A stretch of DNA of 64,000 nt from Toxoplasma gondii ME49. Its lineage: Eukaryota > Apicomplexa > Conoidasida > Eucoccidiorida > Sarcocystidae. The position numbers and the translations under genes were made by a program. Positions within the stretch are counted from its first letter, which is position 1, and every line of letters begins with the position of its first letter. Below the pieces are notes generated by a model, which did no database searches, was not told where the DNA came from, and worked only from the letters and a program-made list of their open reading frames with translations. The stretch spans positions 1,779,441-1,843,440 of the forward strand of contig NC_031473.1 of assembly GCF_000006565.2 (NCBI RefSeq). Direction: 5' to 3'. Of this stretch, positions 12,553 through 25,801 are shown one piece after another.

Positions 12553-15500
12553 TGTATATATATGCGTATAAAGAGAAGAAGAGAACAAGACGTACAAGGG
12601 GAGATCTACTCGCTACGTAGAACGCGTTGTTCTTTCCTTGGTGGCCAATGTCATGACAGAGCGCAGCGACGATCAGAGCGACGAGTTCGGGTGCCGTGAG
12701 GCTGAGAACATATCAGACGCATGAACAACCGTAGACGTCGCAAAGAGACGGATTGGTTTCTTCCTTTTTTCTCCTTCTACATCGAGAATGTGGGGACGCC
12801 AAACGCCGAGACAAGGAAGGCGACGCCTGGCAGAGCCTCTCGCGATGGCCACCCGAATGTTTTTGCTAAAAAACATGAAAAGCAACACCGTTTTTCACGA
12901 GGACCCCGGGAGAGCTCCAGGCGCATGCCCTTTATAGAGAAACGCACCTACATCTTCGAGGGAAGACAGAGCCTGTGCAGAGGCCTCCGTTTAGGCAGAC
13001 GTACAGAGTATTGGATGCAAATACTTTGATAGATTCAGAATTAGGCAACTCAACAGATTCACACGTTCAAATGGAGTGAAACAGATATACCCAGACACAC
13101 AGACAGAGAGAAACTTGTCGAATCTCATGTCGTTTTATACGAATCGAGCTACGCAGACAGGCTGTTTGCGTCGAGTCCACTTACACGCAGACGCACCACC
13201 AGCAGGGAGTAGTCGCATGTATTCAGGTGAGGAATGAGCAAGCGGTGTCCAGCGCTAGTTCAGTGTACATGCAGAAGAGGGAGAAGAGAGCCTGTTTTTG
13301 TCTGCGCTTTCAAAGACTTTTCGGCTTCTCACCTGCTGGCGAGTTCCAGCTTTCTCGCGAGCCAGACTGTGTTGTGCGCAACCTGTGCGCCGTGGAGATG
13401 GTTGTGGTAGATGGTTGGTTGGTAGCACATTTGCGCAACCTTCCTGTCAGATCAAAGGACGAAAACTCGCAAGATCGCGAAGATGAGGAAAACAGAGAAG
13501 TCGCCAGTCTGTACGGTTTCTAGCCACGAAAACGCGCTTCACAAAAAGAAGGCTCAGAGATTCGCTTCCTCGTAGGAGCTCGGAAAGGACGCGTCGGTAC
13601 TGCGCCACAGAAACCTCGCTAGAGGAAGAGAAGACCTCTACAGCACAGGGGGACATTTCTCTCTGGAATCGACTTCTTTTCACAACAGACTTACATGAAA
13701 TTCTGGACGAAGGACTTCTCACACTCGAATCCCTGAACTTTGCAGAAAATCAAATCGCTTCCTACACAGTAGAGACACCAGCCTTTGCACTGCTGGTCCA
13801 CCTGCAGGAAAACGAAAAAGCCGCCATCCGACCGCCGCCTGCGTATTTACATGCGAAGAATGAGGGAGGCGGCTGTGCAGACCCTCAGCATGGCTGTAGT
13901 AGCGAAACGACACCGGTGAATGCCGTCGCTGTCTCTTGTTGCTTCCTTCCTCCAGGGACTCTTCTTTGCTCGCCTTCTTCCGTAGGTTCTGCTAGAAAGG
14001 AGGGCGGTGGTCTGTCTCTTCATGGTGTCTTGAATTTCGTTGTTTGCGTTTCTCCAGGGGATTTCGACACCGTCCTCTGTCTGTGCTTTCCGCCTAGACG
14101 TCTGACATGCGTTTTCTTTCCAGGTCAAGAGTTCAACATCCCGCTGCCTCTCAACTTGCTTTCTGTGTGTGTGGAGAGGCGCGCGCGCGCGTCACTTACG
14201 TCGATCATGCTTAAGTTCCACTCGATGCTGACTTTCTTCGACAGCATGGCATGCTGAAAAAACAAAGTGCACCCATGCGCGCGCGACTGCATGCAAAGCT
14301 TTTTGACGAAAAACATCGATGCAAAAGAACAGCTCAAGGTCTAGCAAGGTCACCTGACAGGAGGGGAAAGGATTGGTTCGGCGAACTATGGTTTGTTTTC
14401 AGAAAGGGGACTCTAGAATGTCGCCAGTGAACGACTGTGTCTTTGCGCCTATAGAGGCTCATCAAGGTTTCGAAAGAGCGATGCTTTACATCTTCGAGGG
14501 TCACTGCGTTCCTGCCTCACACCTGCCAGATTAGTTCTACGCCTCAAGGAAACAGAAACAAACGCCGATGATGAGTCTTCCCCTTCGCCGTACCAATCGT
14601 GCAGGCGGAAACTGAGGAAGATGCGAAAAAAGGATGTTCGCTTCGCAGAGCGACTTCCTCTTGGATCCGTCTCGGCCGTCAGTCCCATGGCTGGCGTCAG
14701 GCGGCAGGTCTCGAATGTCGACGATTGCCCAGAGATCCTCGGGGCATACAACGTGGAAACTCGTCATTTCCTGTGCTCCCAGGTCTGCTGCATACGCGGA
14801 GGAAAAGAGACGCAAAGCGACTTCCGGATACAATCTCCTCGAGGTTCACGAACGGCGTTTGAAATTGGAGATTTTCGCCGCGTTACGCGCCTTCACTGGA
14901 GACCCCAGGAACGACCAGTTTGGATACACTCACGCGAGGCATGCACGCTAAAAGTCAGGGAACACAAAAGCTCCACTTGAGACGCGAAAGAACAAGAACA
15001 ACAGCCAACATCATAGGGAGGAGGGAGAACGGCAGTGTGAAACCAATTTTAAAGTCACGACAGCGAATGGACGTCCTTTCTTTTCATACCGGAGGACTTT
15101 GTGCAAAGGTCTGGGATGTCGTCATCGTCGTCGGAAGAAGCCGAGGCCGAGAGAGTAAGTTGACCAGTGCTGACAAGTCCTCGAGAAGCGACGCCTTCGC
15201 CACGAGACCGCGCGCCTATGATGTCCATCAAATTCTCGCGAAGACTCTCGTCGCCATGCCCCTCCTGTGCACCGCGCGTTGCAGAGACGCATGGGCAAAA
15301 CAAAGTGGAAGACCGCAACGAGAAACGGAACGAGAGAGCACGACGAGGAAGGAGAAGAAGAACGAGAGGAGGATACGAGACACGGAAGGACGCGGTACAG
15401 CAGGAAAGGGTACAGGACGAATACAGAACATCACAGAAGTTGAGAAATGAAGCAAGGCAATGACTTCACATGGATTCTCAGGGCGGAACCGTGAGAAAGC

Positions 15501-18500
15501 CAGTGAGACAGAGTCAGCGAGATCCGCCGGCGTTTCGCGACGCGTCGTGGATCATCTTTCGAGAAAACAGATCAGTCTCTTCATGCAGACCGTGTGGGGA
15601 CTGTGAAGTCTCAAGAACTCACACCATCCATTCGCAGGGCGAACAGATCGTCTCCAGCAGTCAGAATCATCAAACACCTGAGAAACAGAAACAAGAACAT
15701 GCGCATGTAGTCCCTTGTAGTTGTTCCCTCTGTAGAAACCTGCGCCGGCATTCGTACTCGCGTGCATGCAGTCGACATCACCACGTAATATACATATATC
15801 TGTACACATATACACGTATATATATATATATATATATATATATGAGTGTGTAATATACAGATAAATGCTTGTTGTCGGCAAGAAGCTGTCACTTTCGACG
15901 TTTGCATTGACAAGGATGGCACCTGCCCGCCTGTGTTTTTTACCACTGTCTATGCAGAGCGCATGTTTCCGCGATTGTTCGCGCGTCTCTCAAAAGGCCA
16001 AGGACGGACTGAACCAGAAAAAAGGCGAAGCCCAACACTACACTAAGCCTTCCCTGCCCCCCCACCCCCTCGCACGAGCGCCAACGAACGAAAGGAGAAA
16101 AGGAGGAAGCGAACCGAGAGCTCCGTTCGTTTCTTTTTCGAAGCGGAGAAACGCATGAGTGCCGTGAAGAGGACGCGGGATCGAACCGGGGATTCAACGC
16201 AGATCGTGGACTGGCTCCATGTCTCGGAGTGGCGACAAGTCACAGCGACGGAGAAGAGAAGAGACGCGTCGATGAACAGGGAGAAAGAGAGAGACGACTG
16301 AAGAGAGAAGTTGCGACCTTTAGAATTCAATGGGACTTGAAAAGAGGTGGAAATCAGCGTACCTGATAAGCATGCCCTCAGACTCGATGAGGTCGGTGCA
16401 TTTCTTGTACTTCATTTTCTTCCGCGCATGCCGAATCTTCAGTCCAGCCTGTGGGGAGACGGAGAACGAGTCACACCCAGAACTGGTTGAAAGGGTGGAC
16501 GAAGGAGAGAAAAGCAAAAGAGAACGCAGAAGCGAAAAAGAGCTGAGGAAAAGAGGCACAGATGCACAGGGGGCCAAGCAGAGCCTGATACAGGACTCGA
16601 GCGAGATATAAAGGACAGGAGACGAAAAAGAAAAGAGAAAGGGGGAAAGCGGAGAAAGATCGACGCCCGAGAATCGCTCAGGCTGAAGTTTGTCTCTGTT
16701 GCAGACAAATACGAAACAAACGGACCGGGGAGAGAGAAGAAGGAGAAAAAAAATGGTCAGTTGAATCTCGGCACATTCGGAAGCCAAAAAGAGCGAAAAG
16801 AAAGCATCCTCACTTCGTTGATTAACAAGATCAGCTCCTCGACCAGAGTCGCTGAACCGGACGCGCCAGTGGCCTCCGCACCGATGTCTTGTCCATACCG
16901 CGCCCGCTGAGACAGAAGACGTCAGAGAAAGACGCTTGGCAACGTCTCACGCAGTGCAGTTGAACACAAGAAAGAAACTGTGGCGCTGGAGTCGAAAGAG
17001 AGAACAGAAAATCGAAGGAAGAGGAGATGAAAGAAGTCCCCTCATCCAGCACGCAAGGCGAAAATCGAACGCCGTGTCTCTTGCTCTCTTGGCGCGAACG
17101 GCCGAAAACAACAGGTCAACAACGCGGTCTCAGAATCATGCTTACTGTTCGCACTCTACGAAAGTCAATAGTCAGGAAGGAAAACGTCCACGCAAACAAA
17201 CAGATGCCCCTTCCACGCTTCTACACATCTACGCATGCACACAAACATGCATGCACGCGCATCTTACATACATACATACGTACATATACATATAGTTATG
17301 GATATATAGATATCCATAAATGTATATGATGTCTACACACCTGCGTAACCTGTTGCTCAGAGTGCGGCGGTACGTCCGCTGACGCGCGAAGCAGGAGAAG
17401 AGATTCTCAGAAATTCTTGAGAGGGTCTTTTCGGCAGCAGGTGAAACCTTGCGCGACTAACCAAATGCACAAAGGTGGAGAAAAGTCAAACATGTAAAAA
17501 GGACGCAGACAACCGCGCCAAAAAGTCTTACTTCGCGTTGGAAGAAAAGGAAACGACGCAGACGCTCTCCCTTCATAGCGTGGTAGAGCGACACCGGAAT
17601 TACAGTGAACGTGTAAAAGATCGTCGAGAGAAACCTGAAAAAGAAACGCCACCGCTTCCAGAGCTACATCTGGGCACACACGCGCATTTGCCCGGCTCTG
17701 CTGATGCGCATAACCGCATCTGCAGTCTGCTAGAACTTCTGCACATGCGTATCTCTGCAAGGCTCCGGAGGCCTACAGTCTTTGCAAGAAGCAGTAGACA
17801 CCCGCCGAGAAGACACTGGGTGCATTCGTCTGCTGCACTGCTGTTCCTCATGCTGACGACGACCTATAGAATATATATATATATATATATATTTATATGC
17901 ATAGATCTTACCAACATTTGTATATCAATAGATCATTGCGTGTACGTAATCGGTACTGAATTTCGGTCGGTTTCTGTACGCGGGCGGGTATGTTACAGAG
18001 AAGCTCTAGGAAGGGAAGTACCTTCACCAGAGAGACGGCAGGAAATACACGAAAGGCCGGTTAATGGAGAAACAGCGACGGGGACACTGGAGCTCGAAGG
18101 GTGCTGGATGGAGTGCATCGCGCGAGTGATGAGCTACCTCGGGAGGAAGAAAGACAGAATGCAAAGACACACAAGCGATGGCTCAACGACCTTCTCGCAA
18201 GGGCAGTCACAAGCAGAGACATAAGCAGATCTGCGCCCACACCTGTGCAAATGTTCACATTCGCGTATCCAGACCTGCAGACGCATTTGAGATCTGCGTC
18301 TGGATCGACGCACTGCCGCGAGACGTCCGCGCTGCTTGCGAGAGGCGCAGAACTTACAGTGTGTAGTCCTTGTAGGCGAAAGCAAAGGAGATAAGGGCAG
18401 TGAGGACGGAGATCATGTTGCCTACCGCGACGTAGAGCATCTTGCGGAGCCTGCGCGCGAGCAACAGAAGGGAAGTCAGTCGCAGATTCTCATTGCGTCT

Positions 18501-20605
18501 TCGCCCGCTGTTTCCGCCTCTCCGTCATCGTCTCATGGCTTTTCCAGTCTAACGCGTCTCTTCCTCCTGTGCGCCTTCGCATCTTCTTTCTTCCCCCTCC
18601 CCCCTCTCCCCTCAGGCTCTTCGTCCGCCCTCCAGACACAGAGTCTCTTCGCCGACTTTGACTCTCTGCGCATCTGTCTCCACGCAGGTTTCTCTGGACT
18701 TTCCGGCGTTTTTCGCGAGGCGCGCTCTCACCGAATGCCCGAGCAAATCACGGAGACCGTGAGGAAGAGAACCGAGAAGGCGATGTATCCCTGGGAGGCG
18801 ACGAAGCCTGCGAGGCCGAAGGAAGTATCGAGCAGCGGCGGAGCAAGACGAGAACTTGACTCGCCGTAGTCGTTGATGATGTACGGGTCGAGTCCAATCC
18901 AGACAGCGACAGCAGCTGCCAGCGCGACGGGAGTGATCGTTGCCTGTCGAGAAAAACAAAGGAACAGACACTGCAGGGGATCCGCCGGCGTCGGCAGTTC
19001 CGACTCGAGAAAAAGGTCCTTCCTGGCGTTCAACTCAAGACACGGAAAAACTGTCCGCCGCATCCGTCGGCTCTCACTCGTCGATGTCTTCTCTGTTGTG
19101 TCTGTCGCTGACTTCCTCCTTGTCGCTTCACTCTATACTCTTCTGTTTCTTTCTGTTCCGTGTCTCTCTCGTTCGCTTCTCTCCCGTATTTTCTCAGCGT
19201 TTCTTTCTCCCTTCGAGTGCCTCACCAGACCAATCGACGCAGTCCCAAAGTCTTCAGTGAAGCACGGGCGCCAGTGGTACGCCTCGTACATGGGGACGGC
19301 GCCTTCCTCGGCCTTTCGAAGTTCCTTCTCTTTTCGGTTGAACCGCTCGACGGCGACTCCTCCAGTTTGTCTCCAGAGGAAAACGACGAAAATGCTGAGC
19401 GCGGAAATCATCCAAGAGACGACGAAGGGGGCAACCATGCGCCTACTGCTCGTGACCGCAGGCCGCGTCAGCACACAGAGACAGTAAATCGTCCATGTGC
19501 AGATGATCCAGGCAGTGTGGAAGAGCAGAAGGTACCCTGAGAGTGCGGGGCATCTGTACAGCGCGTAGGAGCGCTCGAGGTTTTTCGACGAGAAGTAGCA
19601 AGGAATCCCCGTGGTGGCCATGTCAAAGTACTTGCGGTCTTCCTCAGAAAAGAATTTGTACACCGAGTGCTTGCTCCACTTCAAATACAAAGCCTCCAGA
19701 GTGCCTCGGCCCCGCAAATGCGGTGGGGTGTCTGTGTCCAGCATCTCTTCTTCCTCTTTCTCCTCCATTTCCCTCTCCTTCTTTCGCTCCTTCTTCCTCT
19801 CCTTGACTCCTCTCTCCGTCGGGGTCTCGCACCCATTCCAGGTTCGACAGCCGAGCTCAACGCTGTCGACGACAGAGCCATCGACGCGTATCGTCACTGC
19901 GCGCCGTGAGCTGCTGCTCTCGTGGGGAGAACTGCGAGTGCATACATCTCGAACCTTGGTCGAAACGAGGCGCTCCGGCTCCTCCCTCACAGCCACAGAC
20001 TGAAGTCTCCCCGCCTCGCCGTTCGCCCCCTGCTTCGAGAAGGCCAGCCGCATCGAGTCGCGCCTCGAGTCCTTCCGGGTCGCTTCGAAGCTCACCTTGG
20101 TGCTCAGATTCCTGCTGGCCTTCTCAGTCCCTGCGCCCTGTAGGACGGAGCCTGCAAGGAGCGAGAGCCCAGAGTTCAGTCCCCACAACACACGCGGCGA
20201 TGTGCACAGGCGCGAGACCGCCGGCAGCGGAACGCCTGTCCCGCTCTCGCCTTCCTCGACCTTCATGTCTGGACTCGCACCGTCAGTCCGGAGACGCATA
20301 GGACAGTCCTCGCCCAAGACTGTCGAGTTGAGCGAGAGCCGCGCAGAGCGTCCCTGGAACTTGCAGGAGCCTGGAAACTCCCCGGCACTGTGCTTTGGCA
20401 CAAAAGGCTCTGCGTCCAGGGGTCGCCGCAGGTCGTCGCGCGGCTCCGAGAGGCCAACGAGTCCGAAGCGGTTGTGAGGCGTGGAGGCCTCGCCAGCGCC
20501 CGGCCGACCTTCCAAGTCGTTCCCTTCCTCAAGAGCGCCGTCGGCCTCATTCCGCCTGCCCGCGCGCGTCGCCATGCGCGTCGCCGCAGACCGCAGACGC
20601 CCCAT
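8374..20605 (-). CDS. 3',5'-cyclic nucleotide phosphodiesterase with six membrane spans
   Basis: Hydrolyses cAMP and/or cGMP at a membrane; specificity cannot be read here. Twenty exons (high to low): 20605-19226, 18943-18732, 18450-18358, 17634-17532, 17447-17337, 16906-16814, 16448-16363, 15677-15623, 15264-15090, 14784-14594, 14253-14200, 13801-13695, 13443-13333, 12701-12596, 12155-12085, 11478-11442, 10538-10402, 10074-9944, 9297-9165, 8941-8374. All phases agree, giving 1,317 residues. Residues 1-350 are polar, including a Lys/Glu-rich stretch. Six hydrophobic segments lie at about 357-582. Catalytic domain about 830-1130: IYHNHLHG (900-904), CHDIGHQG (HD 940-941), [33 protein letters not shown] (Asp 1052), [10 protein letters not shown], and KGQEGFLRF with the purine-clamp Gln near 1104. 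All metal-binding residues are present, so it should be active. A charged tail of about 190 residues follows. The usual AADV after HNxxH is GAQV. The start ATG at 20605 is the first in frame; the frame stays open upstream. The exon 5 ends are the least certain. Confidence 0.93.
9430..9796. repeat. (TATA/TATG)n, (GA)n and GATA microsatellites in a PDE intron
   Basis: Alternating ta/tatg runs at 9430-9540, a ga run to about 9560, gata units to about 9573, and a second (ta)n at 9750-9796. All lie within the intron 9943-9298. Confidence 0.95.
11019..11292. repeat. (TA)n microsatellites in a PDE intron
   Basis: Two TA-rich tracts at about 11019-11088 and 11255-11292, inside the intron 11441-10539. 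Confidence 0.9.
11756..12566. repeat. (TA)n microsatellites in PDE introns
   Basis: TA tracts at about 11756-11792 and at 12493-12566 (the second with tatg interruptions). They flank the small exon 12155-12085 and lie in two different introns. Confidence 0.9.
15785..17897. repeat. Scattered (TA)n tracts in PDE introns
   Basis: TA tracts at about 15785-15842 and 17868-17897, with a catacatacgtacatata stretch near 17265-17320. Each sits in an intron; none enters an exon of the PDE model. Confidence 0.85.
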
Positions 20606-22941
20606 CTTCCGGAACAACAACGCGAGAAAAAACTTGACAAAGGCGAAGAACGCGCGCTCCACAGGATACCGGCGAGTCGCGGGAAGAGGAAGGCTACATG
20701 CGGAGGAAGACTCGAGGAAGCTCAGGCGGACACCGCACTCGACAGGTCAGCAGCTGTGGAGGAGTTCAGGCGCCTCATTGTGGACCTCTCCGCGGAGACA
20801 AAAAGACGAAAAGTCGCGAATCGCACTGGGGTGTGACAGAACTATGGCACAGTGATGGATACACAGCGAAACCGTATCATGTGTGACTCGTCACTCTACA
20901 AGGATTCGATTGGCCGCTCTGCACCGACCGAGGTCGAAAAACCCTGGAGATGCTGTGGAGGCCCAACGACGGCGGAGACGACGCGGAAAGCCGAAGCAGG
21001 AGCCGGAAGTTCGTCGACGCCGGCACGCGCTCAAGCGGACAACACGAGGCAGAACGACAAAGACTGCGTTTTTTGCCCGCGGTGAGAAGCGAAAACCTAT
21101 AGCCAAACAAGGAGACCGATTGCTGCCTCCAGAAAGATCCCGGTATCCACGCAGAAAGGCGCGACTCAGAGACTTCCACGGCTTCCTCGGCGCTACGTGG
21201 GGGTCACGACACTGTGCCCCAAAACGCGGAAAATCAAAAAAGCGAGGGCAGTCCGGGGAGAAAGGCGCGCGGCTTGAGCCTCAGATCCCTGCACCCCGAG
21301 ACCGGCACCCCAGGCCCGACTGGGCAGAGAGGACGAAATTCGCACGACGGAAAAGCGCAGCGAAAAGCGCTTTTCTGCCAAGACAAACACTGGAAAGTTG
21401 TAGGAGCGAAACCCAGAAGCTGGCGAGCGCGCGCGGCAAGAACTCTGGGCTCAACGGGGGCCAGAGTGACGGACTCGTCCCCGCTGTATGCCACAGAGAG
21501 TCACCGAAGCGCAATGTACGACGACTTCACGTACCTGATTTCTTAAAACTTGAAATTCGGGCGTTCCTGAAGAGCTCTAAACCGAGGCGCTGCCTCGCGT
21601 GATCTGTGCACTGGACGCTCGCGGCATCCCGCGAAGTCGTTGGAACAGGCCTGGACACACGGGGTTGGTTTCACAGGAACTGTGAAACGGGTGGAGAACA
21701 AAGATGCACATTCAGTTGACACACGGAAAATGACGGCGAATTCCTCGTGAAATCACACACGGAGTCTCCAGCGCCGCGGGGCGTCGCTAGAACCACAGGG
21801 TCGGCGCCTAGACAAGAACCCACAGTTCATCCTGAGGCTCCTTTCCCCCGGCAAGAAAAACGGACATCAAAGTGTGGAAGGAAGAGCGTAGAACGCGCAA
21901 ACCGGCAAACGCAACTTCACCACCCCCATTCGCGGGGCTTGGAGACTCGTGGGCCTGCTGGCCGCTAGTCAGCGCTCCTCCTGTTCCCGCGATATTGTGC
22001 GAAACTGCGTACAGACAGGTGGAAACGAGGGAAACGGCGTGCAAGTTCTGCGGGATTTGTCGGCAGTAACGAGGACACACAGCTCCCAGCCCCAAGAGAC
22101 AAATCCATGCTTTTAAAAAAATACCCAGCTTCGCGAGACGACACTGGAAAATGTAGGCCTCAGGTCCTTGCGAGGAAGACCAGCTGACAGTGCCTCGCTC
22201 TCGGCAGCGGCCCGCCGACACAGAACTCCCAGAGAATCTAAACCGGGCGCGGGATTCAAGACCTTTAAAACCGTCACCCTTGAAGTCGGAGTTCTTTGGA
22301 AGTGCTCCAGGAGAACAGTCACTTTTGATCATGTGAAAACCTGCCGCAAGCGAAGCCTCCTTCAGCGCGGACCTCTGCGCGTTACGATCCTCGCCGGGGG
22401 GAGTGCCGGCGCGGGGAACATCTCGGTACCCCACACACACTGGACGACCAGACGGATCCTCGCATACGCAGGATTCTACTCAGGCGCCGAGGCAGGCTAG
22501 GTCTGCCTTCTCTACATAAAATCCGTCCTTGCCTACTAATATATATATATATATATATGTATACGCATATGCGTAGACCACTTACGTTTTCCAGGCGTAA
22601 AAAGTATGCAATAGAACCTGCTCGTATGTGGGGACAAATACGCATAGACCAGCTACGCTCTCTTCCTTTACAGAGGACACAAACACATATTTTTATATAG
22701 ATATATAGATATATATACATGGTTATTCACGCATATGCATACACCATCTAGTTCCATTTGAAAAATGAGGATAAACAAATCCATCTTTATCTATCTATTT
22801 GTACAGATATATATATTAACATATCTGCACCTAACCTTGCACCATCTACGTAACATTTGTGAAAATTATTTCCATATATATAAATATATATATGTACGTC
22901 ACACGTATGCCACCCTGGTCCCATATGTACACAGGATAGAA

Positions 22942-22976
<35 letters not shown>

Positions 22977-25225
22977 TATGCTTGAGCCATCTAGGACGCA
23001 TATGTGCAGAAGACATACATGTATGCATATATTTATGCATAAATATATATACCTATTAATGCATATGTGTACATATACGCGTTCTCGACTGGAAATGCGG
23101 AGTTCCGGTTCTTAACTGAAAGTGCCTTTCCCTGTAAATCGAGATCGGCTGTTTCTTCGCCACAGGCACTGCAGGTGTCATTCCAGTTAGAAGAAGCCAA
23201 CAGTCCACGCTTTTTAGGAGTTGTTTAAAGTTTACACCAGGATCGGCCATATAATTTGTGCGCGTAGGGTGAAGAGCAGAGAAGCCACAAAGGGGGGCAG
23301 CGTTGTCCAGAGTCGCGCATGGCCTGCTGTGAAGCGCCTCTCCGTTGGAGGCCGTGGAAAAGTCGATCTGCACTGAGAACGCACAGTCATTTCTGTCGTT
23401 CACCAAGTCCGCAAATCGCTCTGTTTCCCCAGTGTTACTCTAGTGAGCTGGCGCTGCGACCTGCGGTGCTTTTCTGCACACAAATCGGGCGTCCAGAGAC
23501 CTTCGACCGTTTTTTCCTGAGACGCGCGCCTTTTCGTTAAACGCCGAGAGCCAAGCGAAGTGCCAGCTAAACTGTAAGCGAGAAAGACAGAGTCCAACTT
23601 CGAGTTTCTGTGCTACGCAGGAATTCGCGTTCAACTGCTCTCTCGTCTGGTGGCTTCGCCTCCCTGAGGTGTACACGAGTCTCTGGCGCGAACGCGTCCG
23701 GGGTTTGTCAGGGGGGGAGGGCTTACGGTTCCGTCGATAAATGTTAAAATGCTCGGCGCTTTTTAGTTCAAATACCTGTCATGCAGAGTTTTAATCAGGA
23801 GTTCTGTACAGCTCATGCCTTGCAGTCGATTCTCCCAGCGAATCGCCGTCGGAAAAGATCCTTTTTTACGCGCTCTGTGGCTGCTTCGGCGTCCCCAGTG
23901 CTCGAGCAAGTAGTCTCGCGACACAGAAGAGAGGACTCTTCGCACAGCCGCGCAGCTGCGGCTCCACAAAACAAGAAAACTCTTGCGAGGCGACTCCACA
24001 TCTTCTTCGGAGCGGACGGAAGCCGTCGACCCGAGCAAAGACCGTGAAAACCAAGGTGCCGGACCTGGTCGGTTTCTGTCGAGGTCTCTGCCAAGGGTCT
24101 GTTTGTTGCTTCCTGGCTATTCTGGACTGTCCTCACTCCCGCTGTGCATGCGCATGCGTTCTGGGCATTTCGGGGAGAGTTGGCGAGCAAAAGAACGTCA
24201 GAAAAAGCGGATTTCCGGAGCTTGCGACGCGTTTGAAACGTCGCGGGTCCTCACATTTCCTGTCCCCCTTCGTCTGACAGGCGAGAGGTTCCCTTCCCCC
24301 TCCGTTTCTGTGTCTCTCGTTAGGTAAAGTCTCGGATACACTCGATGTGTGTACGCGAGCTGCAACGAACATCGTTCGATTTGAAATCTCGACCGTCTTT
24401 CCCCTTCTCCATGCCGCCTCACAGAGTTCTCGGACGTCAACGTCCTTTCCATCTTTCCTTTTCCTCACCAACGTCCTCTTGATCTCGTCTTCATCAACCT
24501 TTTCTCCTCGTCCTTTCTCCTCTCTGCTAGCGTCCTGTACAAGACATTTTCCTGCGGAAGCGAAAGACTCTCTGACCGGCGCCGGCATCTGCACCAAGAC
24601 GCCCTATAGAAACGGGAGTGTACCTACACAGATATACGCATACATACATATATATATATATATATGTATATGTATATATGAGTAGATACAAGTAGATTTC
24701 AGATGTATAAACTCCCTTCACAAGGCTTTTTAGCGGATAGGATCTGAAAGGACAACTCAGTTCCTCGTGACTGCGCCACAGGATTTGCGTGCAATTAAAA
24801 AAAAAACTTTTTTGTTCAATTGTGGCGTCCTTCGCAATACCTTTCTTCGGAGTATCTGCTTCCCGCGTTACCTGCGTTCTGACGAAAAGACACCGGCGAG
24901 AATCGCGAAAAAAAAATTCTGTGAGAAAGGGTGCACTGTCGCCACTCTCTTGTTCGCTGTCTCCTCGTTCCGAAACATTTCGAGTCCTTTTTCCTCGAGG
25001 CGTCTTCTTGGCGACCTTGTTCTCTCTCACCGTCCTCTCGCTCTCCTTTGCTCCGATTCGTCGCGAGGCCGACGGACACAGCCCTTTCAACGCACCGTCA
25101 AGCGCAAAGGCCAGTTTGTTTTCTTTTCCCCGTCTTTTTCTCCGCTGTCTCCTCCGTCTCCTTGCGCAGTTGTCGCTCTCGAATCGCCGCTTCTTCTCTT
25201 GCTTCGCGTTCTCCTCTTCTCCGCA
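20606..25225. promoter_or_regulatory. Divergent intergenic region between PDE and the orphan gene
   Basis: Both neighbours begin at its edges, so promoters and 5' UTRs for both directions should lie here. The part from 20606 to about 22500 is GC-rich with short open frames of biased composition. From about 22530 to 23070 it is rich in TA tracts (22538-22562, 22690-22720, 22920-22978), and another tract lies at 24640-24680. A pyrimidine-rich stretch, about 24780-25220, precedes the + strand start. I could not identify a TATA-like element or a specific start site. Confidence 0.4.
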
Positions 25226-25770
25226 ATGCCTCGAGGTACTGCTGGAGCTGCGTTTTCTGGAGGTGAGTCTTCCAGACGACTCACACAGTTGCTTCTTCTC
25301 GGAGCGGCGAAGTTGTCTTCCGCGACCTCTGTCTCGGAGAAGGCTGCGGCTCAGAATCTTTTCTCCGCAAGCAGCGGAGTGCCTGCACCGCGCAGGTTTT
25401 TCTGCTGAGCCTCTCGACGCAAGGATCGTGGAAAACGTTTTGCGCTGCGACTGCTGAAGAGGGGAGATCCGAGGGTCGGAGTTGAAGAGGAAAGACACTT
25501 TGCAGAAAGCCTTCCCGCGACTCGTTCTCTTCTGTCTTTTTCAGGACCAATGACTGAGAGCGAGGCGACTGCGGCGCCAGGCTGCATGCGTGCGATTCAG
25601 GGTCACTGGGTCACCGTGTACCCTGTCGCTTCTCCAAACATCTGGGAGATCAAAAGTGAAATCGAAAAAGAAGTTGCTCCCTGCTGTGATTATGGTAACG
25701 CAGCTGCGGCCACACTTCGCTCTCTGTGTGCCCACAAAGCCCCTATGCATATATAAATATCTATATCTAT

Positions 25771-25801
<31 letters not shown>

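Noticed and set aside
15179..15264. Alternative short start of PDE exon 9 at 15179
   Set aside because: Needs the weaker donor GTGTGA in exon 8; the GTGAGT donor at 15622 with the gtgcacag acceptor gives a better phase-0 join.
16165..16200. tRNA B-box-like sequence (ggttcgatccc on the - strand)
   Set aside because: The T-arm pairs only partly, no A-box or acceptor stem is found at the right distance, and it sits in a PDE intron. Probably chance.
20883..21602. Open + strand frame of 239 codons
   Set aside because: Arg/Lys-rich, no family resemblance, and located in the probable 5' UTR/promoter of the PDE gene on the other strand.
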